The translations under genes and the position numbers were made by a program. Below, one piece after another: positions 52,874 through 61,220 of a DNA stretch of 64,000 nucleotides (position 1 is its first letter; every line of letters begins with the position of its first letter). The notes under the pieces are model-generated. The model saw only the letters and a program-made list of their open reading frames with translations, had not been told where the DNA came from and ran no database searches. The stretch covers positions 1 through 64,000 of the forward strand of contig QXPY01000009.1 in the NCBI GenBank assembly GCA_003583745.1. Direction: 5' to 3'. The DNA is from Rhodocyclales bacterium GT-UBC (GTDB lineage: Bacteria; Pseudomonadota; Gammaproteobacteria; Burkholderiales; Rhodocyclaceae).

Positions 52874-53613
52874 CGCAGATCGCGCAATTGTCCGAGGCGG
52901 AAATCGAGGAGCGTTTTCACGTTGCAGGGAAAACGGCCATCCAGTTCACCCTGGCCGGCTACGCCCGTGCTCGCGAATCCTTTTCCGTGCATTTCAATCT
53001 GGGGCAGGACATGTACCTGACGACCCTGCTTGCGGTACAAGCGGACAAAGAGCGCCTGATTTTCGATTGCAGCGGCAGTGCGGAAACCAATCGACGGTTT
53101 CTCGGCAGCGCCCATTGCCAGTTTGTCGGTCATCCCGGTGGTATTCCAGTGCAATTTTCCTGCGGTCCGGCCAGCGACATCACTTACGAAGGCAGCAAGG
53201 CCTTTGCCGTGGCGCTGCCCGACAAGCTGGTGCGTTTGCAGCGGCGCGAACACTTCCGTGTCGAAACGCCGCGCCTGAAGCCCCTGATGTTCTTCGGCCG
53301 TCTGCCAAGCGGCGAATTGCTGAAGTTGCCGTCGCACGACATTTCGGTATCGGGCATCGGCCTGAATGCGGATAGCCTGCCGGAAAGCCTGGCCGTCGAG
53401 CAAGTCTTGAAAAACTGCCATTTCATGTTGCCTGGCGAGGCGCAGGAGCTCTTTCTCGAAGCCACCGTACGCCGTATCCAGGAGCGCGAGACGCGCACGG
53501 GCAGCCGCTTCTGGCAGGTCGGGCTGGAATTCAACCATTTGTCGAGCGGTGACGAGAACCGCATCCAGCGTTATATCGACCGGCTAGAGCGGGAACGCCG
53601 CGAGCTGCTTTGA
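52870..53613 (+). CDS. YcgR-like flagellar brake protein
   Basis: A 247-residue protein with an N-terminal YcgR domain and a C-terminal PilZ domain. LQRREHFRVETP near 119-130 contains the RxxxR c-di-GMP contact, and HDISVSGIGL near 156-165 the second motif. YcgR slows the flagellar motor when bound to c-di-GMP. It is translationally coupled to a metabolic gene rather than to flagellar genes. It converges with the DsbD_2-type gene across 7 bp. Confidence 0.88.
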   Translation: MTQIAQLSEAEIEERFHVAGKTAIQFTLAGYARARESFSVHFNLGQDMYLTTLLAVQADKERLIFDCSGSAETNRRFLGSAHCQFVGHPGGIPVQFSCGPASDITYEGSKAFAVALPDKLVRLQRREHFRVETPRLKPLMFFGRLPSGELLKLPSHDISVSGIGLNADSLPESLAVEQVLKNCHFMLPGEAQELFLEATVRRIQERETRTGSRFWQVGLEFNHLSSGDENRIQRYIDRLERERRELL

Positions 53614-53620
53614 GCCTGCT

Positions 53621-54379
53621 TTAGCGCGGCTCGATCTTGATTCGGATCGGAGACGACCGGAGCCGGGTGAGGCCTTGGCGGCGCTGCCATCCCAGCAGCA
53701 CCAGCAGGCCGCCGGCGAGCAGCAGCGGCAGGCCGCTTCCTGCGATGAACAGGTCGATGCGCTGCATGCCGAGCAGGCCCATGACCAGGGCCGCGCCATG
53801 GCGTAACCAATTGATCAGCCAGGCATTTTCCTGATGGAGGATGTGGCCGATACCGGCAGCAGCGGGTATCAGCACCAGCATTGGTGTCAGCAAGGTTCCG
53901 GTACCAAAGAGGAGGCCGAACCAGGCGCCCTGGCCGGTGCTGCCACCCTGTGCTGCGGCCGCCAGCAGTGTTGCCAGCGGGGCGCAGGGAATCAGTGTCA
54001 GTCCGATACCGAGCAGGGCCGGAGACAGGCCGTGCAGCTGCCGGACCGAGTTGCAGCGCCGGTGGCCGGGCCAGCTTAGCCAGATGGCGGAGAACAGGCT
54101 GCTCAGGCCGATCAGCAGGTTGCCGATGCCCGAAGCCAGCTCACGTACGAACCAGGCGCCCAAAGCGCCGGCCAGCGCGCCAAGCAGGGTGTAGGAAAGC
54201 AGGCGTCCGCCGAGGAAGAACGCTGCATCGCGCAGTCCGCTGGCCGCCCCTTCCGCCTTGCCGAACGCCAGCGTGCCAATAAAGGGCAGGCAGGTAACGG
54301 CACAGGCGGTCAGCCCGAGGGACAGCCCGAGCAGGAAGACCGAGAAGGCGGAAACCTCTGCTTCAGCCAGCATCGCCAT
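53621..54379 (-). CDS. SafE/DsbD_2-type membrane protein
   Basis: A 252-residue protein with six or more membrane helices. TACAVTC near residues 20-26 and LIPCAPL place Cys in the first and middle helices, as in CcdA/DsbD-like thiol transporters (DsbD_2, often annotated sulfite exporter TauE/SafE). It may pass reducing power to periplasmic metal proteins. Start is ATG 54379 or 54373; both overlap the end of the NapH-like gene. Last gene of the TonB-receptor cluster. Confidence 0.82.
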   Translation of the reverse strand: MAMLAEAEVSAFSVFLLGLSLGLTACAVTCLPFIGTLAFGKAEGAASGLRDAAFFLGGRLLSYTLLGALAGALGAWFVRELASGIGNLLIGLSSLFSAIWLSWPGHRRCNSVRQLHGLSPALLGIGLTLIPCAPLATLLAAAAQGGSTGQGAWFGLLFGTGTLLTPMLVLIPAAAGIGHILHQENAWLINWLRHGAALVMGLLGMQRIDLFIAGSGLPLLLAGGLLVLLGWQRRQGLTRLRSSPIRIKIEPR

Positions 54380-55424
54380 GGCTGACCGGTTTGCGCACGA
54401 ATTTGAGTGGTTTCGGCATGCCGTCCGGGGATTCGACCTTGACCCGATTCTTGTAGTAGTCGCGACGCGACGAGAAGAGGGCAAACGGGCCGAACTTGAC
54501 CTGGATGATGCCGTCATCCGGGCAGAACTCGGCGCAGCGGCCACATAGCGTGCAGTCTTCATTGAAAGCCTGGCGACCATGCCGGTGGTGGATTTCCGGG
54601 ATGTCCATCGGACAGGCTTTGGTGCAGATGCCGCATTTGTCGCACTTCTCGTTTTCGATCTTGACCAGTCGGGTCAGCGACAGGTGACGGAAGGTGGCGT
54701 TCATCGCCAGCATCGGGCAGATTCGGCAAAAGGGCTGACGCATGGCCAGCGCACCGATCAGCGTGAAGCCGGTGAGCAGGTTGGCGATGGCGCTGAGTAT
54801 CATGCTGCCGGTCGAGGTCTGCTTGAGGGCGATCTGTTCCGGATCGCCGGTGAGCAGCGTGGTGGCGATGCGTGATGGGCAAATGTCGCAATAGGGATTG
54901 CCCATCGAATGCGGGGCGATCCCCATCCCGGCCAGGATCGGGACCAGGAAGACGAGGCCGAGCAGGATCAGCCACTTGACCGGGCGCGCCCGTTTGGCCG
55001 TCGTGTTGTCGAGTTGGTGTTGCGGCCGGTTGAAGCGGCGGCCCAGCTTGTTGATCCATTCCTGAATCGTGCCGAGCGGGCAGACCCAGCCGCAGAAGGC
55101 CTTGCCGAGGATGGCAAAGAAGATCAGGAAGCTGCCCAGGGCGATCAAGGTCGGCAGCACCACCTGTTGCGTGATCTGCTGCGCCTTGACCAGCGACTCG
55201 CCGATCCGGTGGTGCATCTGGTGCTGCAGCGGGATCAGTACGCAGTAGCCGCCATTGTTCTTGTCGTAGGCGCAGGACAGCGAGGGCAGGGCGGTCGATA
55301 TCTTTTCGGCCGCATAGTAGCCGACGACCGTGCTGCCCCAGACCGTGATGAACAGGGTCAGGATCTGGACGACAAAACGCAGGCGCGACAGCGTCGGGAA
55401 AAGGCTCTTGAGAACATCAGGCAT
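54363..55424 (-). CDS. NapH/NosR-like 4Fe-4S membrane protein
   Basis: A 353-residue polyferredoxin with about five membrane helices. FCGWVCPLGTIQEW near 108-121, CDICPSR and CRICPM are membrane-side Cys motifs, and two [4Fe-4S] motifs follow (CDKCGICTKACPMD and CTLCGRCAEFCPDD) near 270-310. Such proteins move quinol electrons to the periplasm. In this cluster, next to a TonB receptor and a DsbD_2 protein, metal-ion reduction is a plausible role. It overlaps the upstream NikM-like gene by 8 nt. Confidence 0.88.
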   Translation of the reverse strand: MPDVLKSLFPTLSRLRFVVQILTLFITVWGSTVVGYYAAEKISTALPSLSCAYDKNNGGYCVLIPLQHQMHHRIGESLVKAQQITQQVVLPTLIALGSFLIFFAILGKAFCGWVCPLGTIQEWINKLGRRFNRPQHQLDNTTAKRARPVKWLILLGLVFLVPILAGMGIAPHSMGNPYCDICPSRIATTLLTGDPEQIALKQTSTGSMILSAIANLLTGFTLIGALAMRQPFCRICPMLAMNATFRHLSLTRLVKIENEKCDKCGICTKACPMDIPEIHHRHGRQAFNEDCTLCGRCAEFCPDDGIIQVKFGPFALFSSRRDYYKNRVKVESPDGMPKPLKFVRKPVSHGDAG

Positions 55425-56283
55425 GGTCGGTCTCCTTGCGCCGCAGCAGAGGTAAGGCCAGCAGCATGCCCAGCGCCAGGAAGCCGAAGCCGCCGCTCAG
55501 GCTGCGCTCGCGCATCAGGTCCGGGTAGTAGTAGAAATTGAAGGCGCTCAGGTGGCGCATGCCATTGGCCTGGTGTTCGGCAGCCAGGATGAAGCCTTTG
55601 CGTGTCCGGGTAGCGCCGGCCTGCGGGTCGATGTCAGCCGGATTGATGTCACGCGGGAAGGCGACGCGGGCAATGCCTTGGGCATCGGTCACCACCAAAG
55701 AGCGGGTGCCGGCCTCGGTTTCAAACCTGACCGTGGTACCGGCCAGCGGCATCCCGTCGAAGCGGACGTGGAAGCTCCAGTCCTCGCCCTCGCGCATGCC
55801 GCCATGTTCCGGAATCCGGTCCGGGGTGATTTCCAGCCCGCCGCGGCTTTGTTGCAGCAAGCGGGTCGGGGCATCGCCCTTGGCCGGAAAGGTCCATGCC
55901 GTCGTTGCCGTAACCGTCTCGTTGCCCCGCGTTTCCCGGGCCATCAGCCAGTGATGTCCGCCCTTGTCCGGGCTGGCCGGGGCGACCAGCCAGCGCTTAC
56001 CTTCCTGCGCCTGCTTGACCGGCGAGTCGGGTTGGTTCGGGTTGTAGACCTGCAGGTCGGTGCTGGCGATATTGAATGCGACCAGGCTGGCCTTGCCGCG
56101 TTCGGCTCGTGCTCCGCCCGGGATAATGGCCGGCAGCGTGCTCCAGAACGGCGGGCTGTCGGCAGCTTCCGGTCGGGAAGAGGCCGGAGCGTCGCCATGC
56201 GCCTGGGCGCCGCAGGCGATCATGCTCAGGCAGAGCAGACGCAGCGCTGCCCGGCGCAATTCGGCGAAGGCTTGGTCTCGCAT
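55417..56283 (-). CDS. DUF4198 / NikM-like periplasmic protein
   Basis: A 288-residue protein with a signal peptide (about 1-29, ending AQAHG), a beta-sandwich DUF4198-like region and a C-terminal membrane helix followed by RRKE. DUF4198 proteins are linked to nickel or cobalt import (NikM-like). The mature N-terminus would begin with His-Gly-Asp, which resembles metal-binding ends. AGGAAG precedes ATG 56283. It lies 19 bp after the TonB receptor. Confidence 0.78.
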   Translation of the reverse strand: MRDQAFAELRRAALRLLCLSMIACGAQAHGDAPASSRPEAADSPPFWSTLPAIIPGGARAERGKASLVAFNIASTDLQVYNPNQPDSPVKQAQEGKRWLVAPASPDKGGHHWLMARETRGNETVTATTAWTFPAKGDAPTRLLQQSRGGLEITPDRIPEHGGMREGEDWSFHVRFDGMPLAGTTVRFETEAGTRSLVVTDAQGIARVAFPRDINPADIDPQAGATRTRKGFILAAEHQANGMRHLSAFNFYYYPDLMRERSLSGGFGFLALGMLLALPLLRRKETDHA

Positions 56284-56302
56284 GGCGTATCTTCCTGGCA
56301 GA

Positions 56303-58357
56303 TCAGAACTTGGCAATCAGGCCGCTGCTGACGGTGAAACCGGGGGCGATATAGCCGATGCCTTCATACTTCTTGTCGCCCAGGTTGATCAGGGTCAGGC
56401 GCAGGCTGACATCCTTGGTCAAGGTCTTGCTCAGACCGGCGTCGTAGGTGGTGTAAGCCTTGTAGGTGGTGGTGTTGGCTTCGTTCGAGTAGCGCGTGCC
56501 GACGTAGTTGGCGACACCAAAAGCGGTCAGGCCGAAGGGCAGGCTGAAATCGGCCCGCAGGTAGGCCTGATGTTGCGGCACATTGGTCAGTTGTTTGCCT
56601 TCCAGGCTGCGGTTCTGGGCAAACTTGGTGATCACCGAATCGTTTTTCGTGTAGCTGCCCTGCAGCGAAACCCATTCCGTTGCCCGCCACCGGCCTTCCA
56701 GTTCGAAGCCCCGCGCCCGCACGCCGTCGTAATTGACCTTGTCGGTCGTCCCGGTCGGGGCGCCGCTGCGCTGTATGGTCGAAATGAAGTCTTCCGCCGT
56801 GGTGTAGTAATAGGTCGATTTCACATAGGCCGTTTTGCCGAAGTAGTAGTCGAGGCCGATATCGCGCGACAGGGCTTTTTCCGGTTCGAGCAGTGGGTTG
56901 CCGTAGGCGGTGACGGTGCCGCGCCGGCTGTTGCCATAGAGTTGCGAGGCGTCGGGGGCGTTAAAAGACTTGCCGATCGAGCCGCGCAGGATCAGGTCGT
57001 CAAGCAGTCGATAGGAGGCACCGGCCTTCGGCAGAAACGCCGTTTCCGAGCGATCCGACCAACTCCCCTGATTGGGGAAGGACGCTTTGGTGTCGTGGAA
57101 GCTGCCGCTGGTCTTCCAGTTGTCCCAACGTCCGGCGAGATTGACGTTGAAACGGTCGATGCTGATTTCGTCTTGCAGGAACACGCCGCTACGCGTCACG
57201 TTGCCCTTGGTCACCTGGACGCGTCCGGGTTCCGCCGGGTAACGGTTGGTCATGGTCATCTCGCCATCGGCGTATTCGCCGCCGAAGGTCAGGTTGTGGT
57301 GCGATCCCAGGCGGTGGCTGGTCTGGGCGTGAATACCGGTTTCCCGGTCATCGAAATCGCCCCGATAAGCAATCCGGCTGGCTCCCTTGACGCCGGCCGC
57401 CGTGACGTCCGGGCTGGTTGCATTGGGGGCATTGGCGCTGTCGGCGTCCATCTGGCCGATCCGGCTGTACAGCACGATGGTGGTTTCCGAGTTGTCGCCG
57501 AAATGGCGGTAGCGTCCGGAGCCAAGGTATTGCTGGCGGTCCTGGGCGTTGTAACCGGGGATGTTGTAGAGGCCGGTGGTGATGTCGCGCAAATACGAAA
57601 AATTGAAATCGAGCAGGTTCGAGTTGTCGATTTCGTAGAAAAACTTGGCGCCGACGTTGGTCTTCTCGGTGCCGGTCTTGGCACGTTGGGACAGCGGAAT
57701 CGTCGTTTGCGAGGTGTCCGGGCGCCACATGTCGTAGCCGTCGCTTTCCAGGTAACTGGCCGACAGCGCAAAGCCGCTGCGTTCGCCGCGGTAGGAAACC
57801 AGCCCGGCACCGCGTTTGGTGTCGAGGCTGCCGTAGTCGCCCTCGACGCGGCCATGCAGGCCGGGGGCAATCGTTTTGGAAATGACATTGATCACGCCGC
57901 CCATGGCGTGGTTGCCGTAGAGCGCCGAGCCGGCGCCGCGGACGACTTCGACCCGCTCGACATCGATGGTGCCGAGTTGCGACCAGTCAACCTGGCTGTC
58001 GTAGAGCACATTCATCGGGATGCCATCGACCAGCACCAGGGTCCGGCCGTTACCCGGCAGGCCGCGGGTGTAGGTCTGGGCAATCCGGTTGGGGGATGAG
58101 GCGTCCATCCGGGCGGCATAAACGCCGGGTACGCCCTGCAGGAGCTGGTCAACCGTGGTGGCGCCGGACTTTTCGATGCGTTCCTTGTCGATGACCGTGA
58201 CGGCAGCCGAGATGTCCTTGATGCTGCGCTCGGTCTTGGTGGCGGTGATCACCATTTCGCTCAACCGGGGATCGTCTTCGGCGGCTTGCAGCGCAAAGGG
58301 CAGGCCAAGGGCAAAAATGAGAGAGAGCTGCTTGTTGATCGGGGTGAGCGGAAACAT
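56303..58357 (-). CDS. TonB-dependent outer-membrane receptor
   Basis: A 684-residue receptor: signal peptide (about 1-25), TonB box region (SEMVITATKTERS near 33-45), plug domain (about 45-160, RGAGSALYGNHAMGGVINV) and a 22-strand barrel ending in a C-terminal Phe. It imports a ligand too large for porins, such as a metal chelate or cobalamin. The downstream NikM-like, NapH-like and DsbD_2-like genes suggest a metal such as nickel, cobalt or copper. No cobalamin riboswitch was seen upstream. Confidence 0.92.
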   Translation of the reverse strand: MFPLTPINKQLSLIFALGLPFALQAAEDDPRLSEMVITATKTERSIKDISAAVTVIDKERIEKSGATTVDQLLQGVPGVYAARMDASSPNRIAQTYTRGLPGNGRTLVLVDGIPMNVLYDSQVDWSQLGTIDVERVEVVRGAGSALYGNHAMGGVINVISKTIAPGLHGRVEGDYGSLDTKRGAGLVSYRGERSGFALSASYLESDGYDMWRPDTSQTTIPLSQRAKTGTEKTNVGAKFFYEIDNSNLLDFNFSYLRDITTGLYNIPGYNAQDRQQYLGSGRYRHFGDNSETTIVLYSRIGQMDADSANAPNATSPDVTAAGVKGASRIAYRGDFDDRETGIHAQTSHRLGSHHNLTFGGEYADGEMTMTNRYPAEPGRVQVTKGNVTRSGVFLQDEISIDRFNVNLAGRWDNWKTSGSFHDTKASFPNQGSWSDRSETAFLPKAGASYRLLDDLILRGSIGKSFNAPDASQLYGNSRRGTVTAYGNPLLEPEKALSRDIGLDYYFGKTAYVKSTYYYTTAEDFISTIQRSGAPTGTTDKVNYDGVRARGFELEGRWRATEWVSLQGSYTKNDSVITKFAQNRSLEGKQLTNVPQHQAYLRADFSLPFGLTAFGVANYVGTRYSNEANTTTYKAYTTYDAGLSKTLTKDVSLRLTLINLGDKKYEGIGYIAPGFTVSSGLIAKF

Positions 58358-58440
58358 GGGGGCCTCGACAATGTGTTGGCCAGGCGACGCCTGGACGAAT
58401 CGGCCGGGAGTCTAGTTTTCGCTGTAGTGACAGACAATGT

Positions 58441-58466
58441 GACATGTTGCCGCGCGGCAGAATGTC
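58441..58466. promoter_or_regulatory. 26-bp palindrome upstream of TonB receptor
   Basis: A central perfect TGCCGCGCGGCA (58448-58459) is flanked by GACAT and ATGTC, with two unpaired positions on each side. It lies 84-109 bp before the receptor ATG. The size and symmetry fit an operator for a dimeric regulator, perhaps a metalloregulator. GTGACA is also repeated nearby at 58427-58432 and 58439-58444. Confidence 0.5.
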
Positions 58467-58525
58467 GCAGTGTGTGATTTAGTCGATCTAATTCATGGGT
58501 TTAGCGTGAAAAGCCAAACCCGATG

Positions 58526-59596
58526 TCATTTTTGGTCCGGCGGGTCCGCCGGGGCGACTGGCTGTCGCTTCGGGGCGTGCCGCTGCAATGGTTTGCCCCC
58601 CTGCTCGGCACGGGCGCGCAACTGGCCGCAGCCGCCGTCGACATCCTGCCCGGCCGAGTTGCGCAGGCGGGCCAGGATGCCGCTCTGGTGCAGACGCCCG
58701 GCCAGCTCGCTGGCGCGCTCCCAGGACGGGCGTTCGAAGCCGAGGCCCTCGTTGGTGTTGTAGGGGATGAAATTCATCATCGCGTACTTGCCCTTGAGCA
58801 GGCGGATGATGCCTTCCAGCTCCTCGTCGTTGTCATTGACGCCGGCCAGCAGCGTCCATTGGTACTGGATCGGGTAGCCGGTGCTCCGGGCATAGTGTTC
58901 GCCAAGTTCGACCAGCTCGTCGGGCGCGATGCGCGGCGCCTTGGGCAGCAGGCGGGCGCGCAGTTCGGCCTTGGTCGTGTGCAGCGACAAGGCCAGCGCC
59001 GGCTTGACCGGCCCTTGGGGCAGCCGTTCGAAGGCTCGGTAATCGCCCACCGTCGAGAAGACCAGGTTCTTGTGGCCGATGCCGCCCAGCGTGCCCAGCG
59101 TTTCGATGGCTTCCATCACGTTGTCGAGGTTGTGCGAGGGTTCGCCCATGCCCATGAAAACGACCCGGCTGACCTTGCGCTTCTGCCGGGCGAGGACGAC
59201 CTGGGCGACGATCTCGGCGCTGCCGACCTGGCGCAGCAGGCCTTCCTGCCCGGTCATGCAGAACAGGCAGCCGACCGCACAGCCGATCTGGGTCGATACG
59301 CACAGGCCGTCGCGTGGCAGCAGCACGCTTTCGACGCTTTGCCCGTCGGCCAGTTCGACCAGCAGCCGGGCCGAGCCGTCTTCGCCCGGGTGTTCCGAGC
59401 GCAGGCGGGCGAGGCCGTTCAGTTGCGCGTCGAGCGTCGGCAACAGGTTGCGGACGGCGAGCGGCAGGAAATCCTCCGCCTTGCGATGGCGGGTATCGAG
59501 GCCGACGCATTGGGTCCAGCCGCGCAGCACGCGTTCTTCATGACAGGTCTTGGCGCCGGCAGCACGCAGTTGCCGGCGGATTTCTTCAATGCGCAT
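58526..59596 (-). CDS. RlmN/Cfr-family radical SAM protein
   Basis: A 356-residue radical SAM protein. CAVGCLFC near residues 106-113 binds the [4Fe-4S] cluster, MGMGEPSHNLDNV near 150-162 is the SAM-binding GEP motif, and the C-terminal GGCGQLRA holds the second methyl-carrying Cys. Family members methylate adenosine C2 or C8 in RNA; this form is shorter at the N-terminus than RlmN and is an RlmN-like paralogue. Its ATG overlaps dmeF by one base. Each turnover would release 5'-deoxyadenosine. Confidence 0.87.
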   Translation of the reverse strand: MRIEEIRRQLRAAGAKTCHEERVLRGWTQCVGLDTRHRKAEDFLPLAVRNLLPTLDAQLNGLARLRSEHPGEDGSARLLVELADGQSVESVLLPRDGLCVSTQIGCAVGCLFCMTGQEGLLRQVGSAEIVAQVVLARQKRKVSRVVFMGMGEPSHNLDNVMEAIETLGTLGGIGHKNLVFSTVGDYRAFERLPQGPVKPALALSLHTTKAELRARLLPKAPRIAPDELVELGEHYARSTGYPIQYQWTLLAGVNDNDEELEGIIRLLKGKYAMMNFIPYNTNEGLGFERPSWERASELAGRLHQSGILARLRNSAGQDVDGGCGQLRARAEQGGKPLQRHAPKRQPVAPADPPDQK

Positions 59597-60594
59597 CAAA
59601 TGGTCGCGGGAAGGGGGCCGCAGGTGTCGCAGCGGTGGATCTCGATCGTCGCGTGGACGATTTCTTCGTGGATGGCGAGGCGCTGGCGAATGTCCAGCGG
59701 CTGCAAGGCGTCATCGTGGGTGAGGACGCTGAGGGCGCAGGCATAGGCGCCGTTGCCGACGCGCCAGACGTGCAGGTCAGTGAGTTCGGTCTGGCCGGCG
59801 GCCGGGAGTGCGGCGATCACGGCGCGGATTTCCTCGACCACCGGATGATCCATCTCGCGGTCGAGCAGCACGCGCCCGGATTGCACGAGCAGGTTCTTCG
59901 ACCAGAGGGCGACCAGTACGGCGCCGACCAGGCCCATTGCCGGATCCAGCCAGGCCCAGCCGTAGAACCAGCCGCCGAGCAGGGCGACGATGGCGAGCAC
60001 CGAAGTGGCGGCGTCGGTGATGACGTGGATGTAGGCTGCTTTCAGGTTGAGGTCGTCGTGGGCATGGCCATGCTCATGGGCGTGTTCGTGGTCATGGCCG
60101 TGCGCATGGCCGTGCCCATGGTCGTGACCGGCGTGCTCATGCGAATGGCCGAGAATCAGCGCACAGGCGAGGTTGATCAGCAGGCCGAGGACGGCAATGG
60201 CGATCGCCTCGGGGTAATGGATGGTTTGCGGCGACCACAGGCGTTCGAGCGAGCCGAGCACCATCATGCCGGCGACGCCGAGCAGGGCGATGGCACTGGT
60301 GTAGCTGGCCAGGATCTCGATCTTCCAGGTGCCGAAGGCGAAGCTGGGGTCGTCGGCATACTTGCGGGCGGCACCGTAGGCAAAGGCGGCCAGGCCGATG
60401 GCCAGGGCGTGCGAACTCATGTGCCAGCCGTCGGCGAGCAAGGCCATCGAGTTGAACCACCAGCCGGCGACGATCTCGACCAGCATGGTGGCGAGGGTGA
60501 TCCACATCACCCGGCGGGTGCTGCGCTCGGCCCCGGCGTTACCGTTGCTGAACTGGTGGTTGTGCAGCCAGCGGGAAAGATCGTGTTGATTCAT
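59596..60594 (-). CDS. dmeF: cation diffusion facilitator, DmeF type
   Basis: A 332-residue CDF efflux transporter with six membrane helices. A long His-rich loop (about residues 147-180, HEHAGHDHGHGHAHGHD and beyond) lies between helices 4 and 5, and metal-site HVITDAATSV near 190-199 follows. The DmeF subgroup exports Co2+ and Ni2+, sometimes Zn2+. It overlaps the aldolase gene by 4 nt and the radical SAM gene by one base. Confidence 0.9.
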   Translation of the reverse strand: MNQHDLSRWLHNHQFSNGNAGAERSTRRVMWITLATMLVEIVAGWWFNSMALLADGWHMSSHALAIGLAAFAYGAARKYADDPSFAFGTWKIEILASYTSAIALLGVAGMMVLGSLERLWSPQTIHYPEAIAIAVLGLLINLACALILGHSHEHAGHDHGHGHAHGHDHEHAHEHGHAHDDLNLKAAYIHVITDAATSVLAIVALLGGWFYGWAWLDPAMGLVGAVLVALWSKNLLVQSGRVLLDREMDHPVVEEIRAVIAALPAAGQTELTDLHVWRVGNGAYACALSVLTHDDALQPLDIRQRLAIHEEIVHATIEIHRCDTCGPLPATI

Positions 60595-61220
60595 TGTTGT
60601 CCGTAACCGGCGAATTTCTCCATGACGGCCGCCATCTCCGCTGCATCGAGCAGGACGGGCTGGCCGAGTTGGCAGGCTCGCCAGTACTGCTCGCACAATT
60701 CTTCCAGTTCGATGGCCAGGGCCAGCGTTTCGTCGAGATCGCGGCCAGCGACCAGCAAGCCGTGGTTGGCCAGCAGACAGGCTTTGCGCTCATCCATTGC
60801 GACCATGGCGGCGGCCGACAGTTCAGCCGAACCGAAAATCGCGTACTCGGCGCAGCGTATGGTCGAGCCGCCGAAGCGCGCAATCATGTAATGAAAGGGC
60901 GGGATGTCGCGGCGCAGGCAGGCCAAGCTGACGGCAAACGGCGAATGGGCGTGCAGTACGGCGCCGACTTCCGGCCGGCCGGCGTACAGGTCGCGGTGAA
61001 AACGCCATTCCGAGGACGGTTTGCGCCGCCCCTGGTGGCTGCCGTCGAGGGCCATCAGCGGGATGTCGTCCGGGCTCAGGCTGGCGTAGGGCAGGCCGGT
61101 CGGCGTGATGTAGAAACCGTCGCCGCTGCGTACGCTGACGTTGCCCGAGGTGCCGCGGTTCAGCCCGGCCGGGGCCATCGCCTGGGCGACGGCGATCAAG
61201 GCTTGGCGGGAATCAGGCAC
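60591..61220 (-). CDS. class II aldolase/adducin family protein
   Basis: A 209-residue metal-dependent aldolase of the fuculose-phosphate type. NRGTSGNVSVR near 21-31 binds phosphate, VLHAHSPFAVSLA near 88-100 holds two Zn His, and NHGLLV near 148 the third. GTG 61220 is used, with GGAAGAAG upstream and 8 nt overlap with mtnA. Paired with mtnA it could be the aldolase of the DHAP shunt, which splits 5-deoxyribulose-1-phosphate or methylthioribulose-1-phosphate into DHAP and an aldehyde. MtnB is the alternative. Confidence 0.85.
   Translation of the reverse strand: MPDSRQALIAVAQAMAPAGLNRGTSGNVSVRSGDGFYITPTGLPYASLSPDDIPLMALDGSHQGRRKPSSEWRFHRDLYAGRPEVGAVLHAHSPFAVSLACLRRDIPPFHYMIARFGGSTIRCAEYAIFGSAELSAAAMVAMDERKACLLANHGLLVAGRDLDETLALAIELEELCEQYWRACQLGQPVLLDAAEMAAVMEKFAGYGQQ

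Noticed and set aside
58358..58525. cobalamin riboswitch upstream of the TonB receptor
   Set aside because: No B12-box or matching conserved helices were found; only an operator-like palindrome is present.
60046..60152. CATG/GTGG-rich tandem repeat
   Set aside because: It is the coding sequence of the His-rich metal loop of the DmeF transporter, not a separate repeat element.
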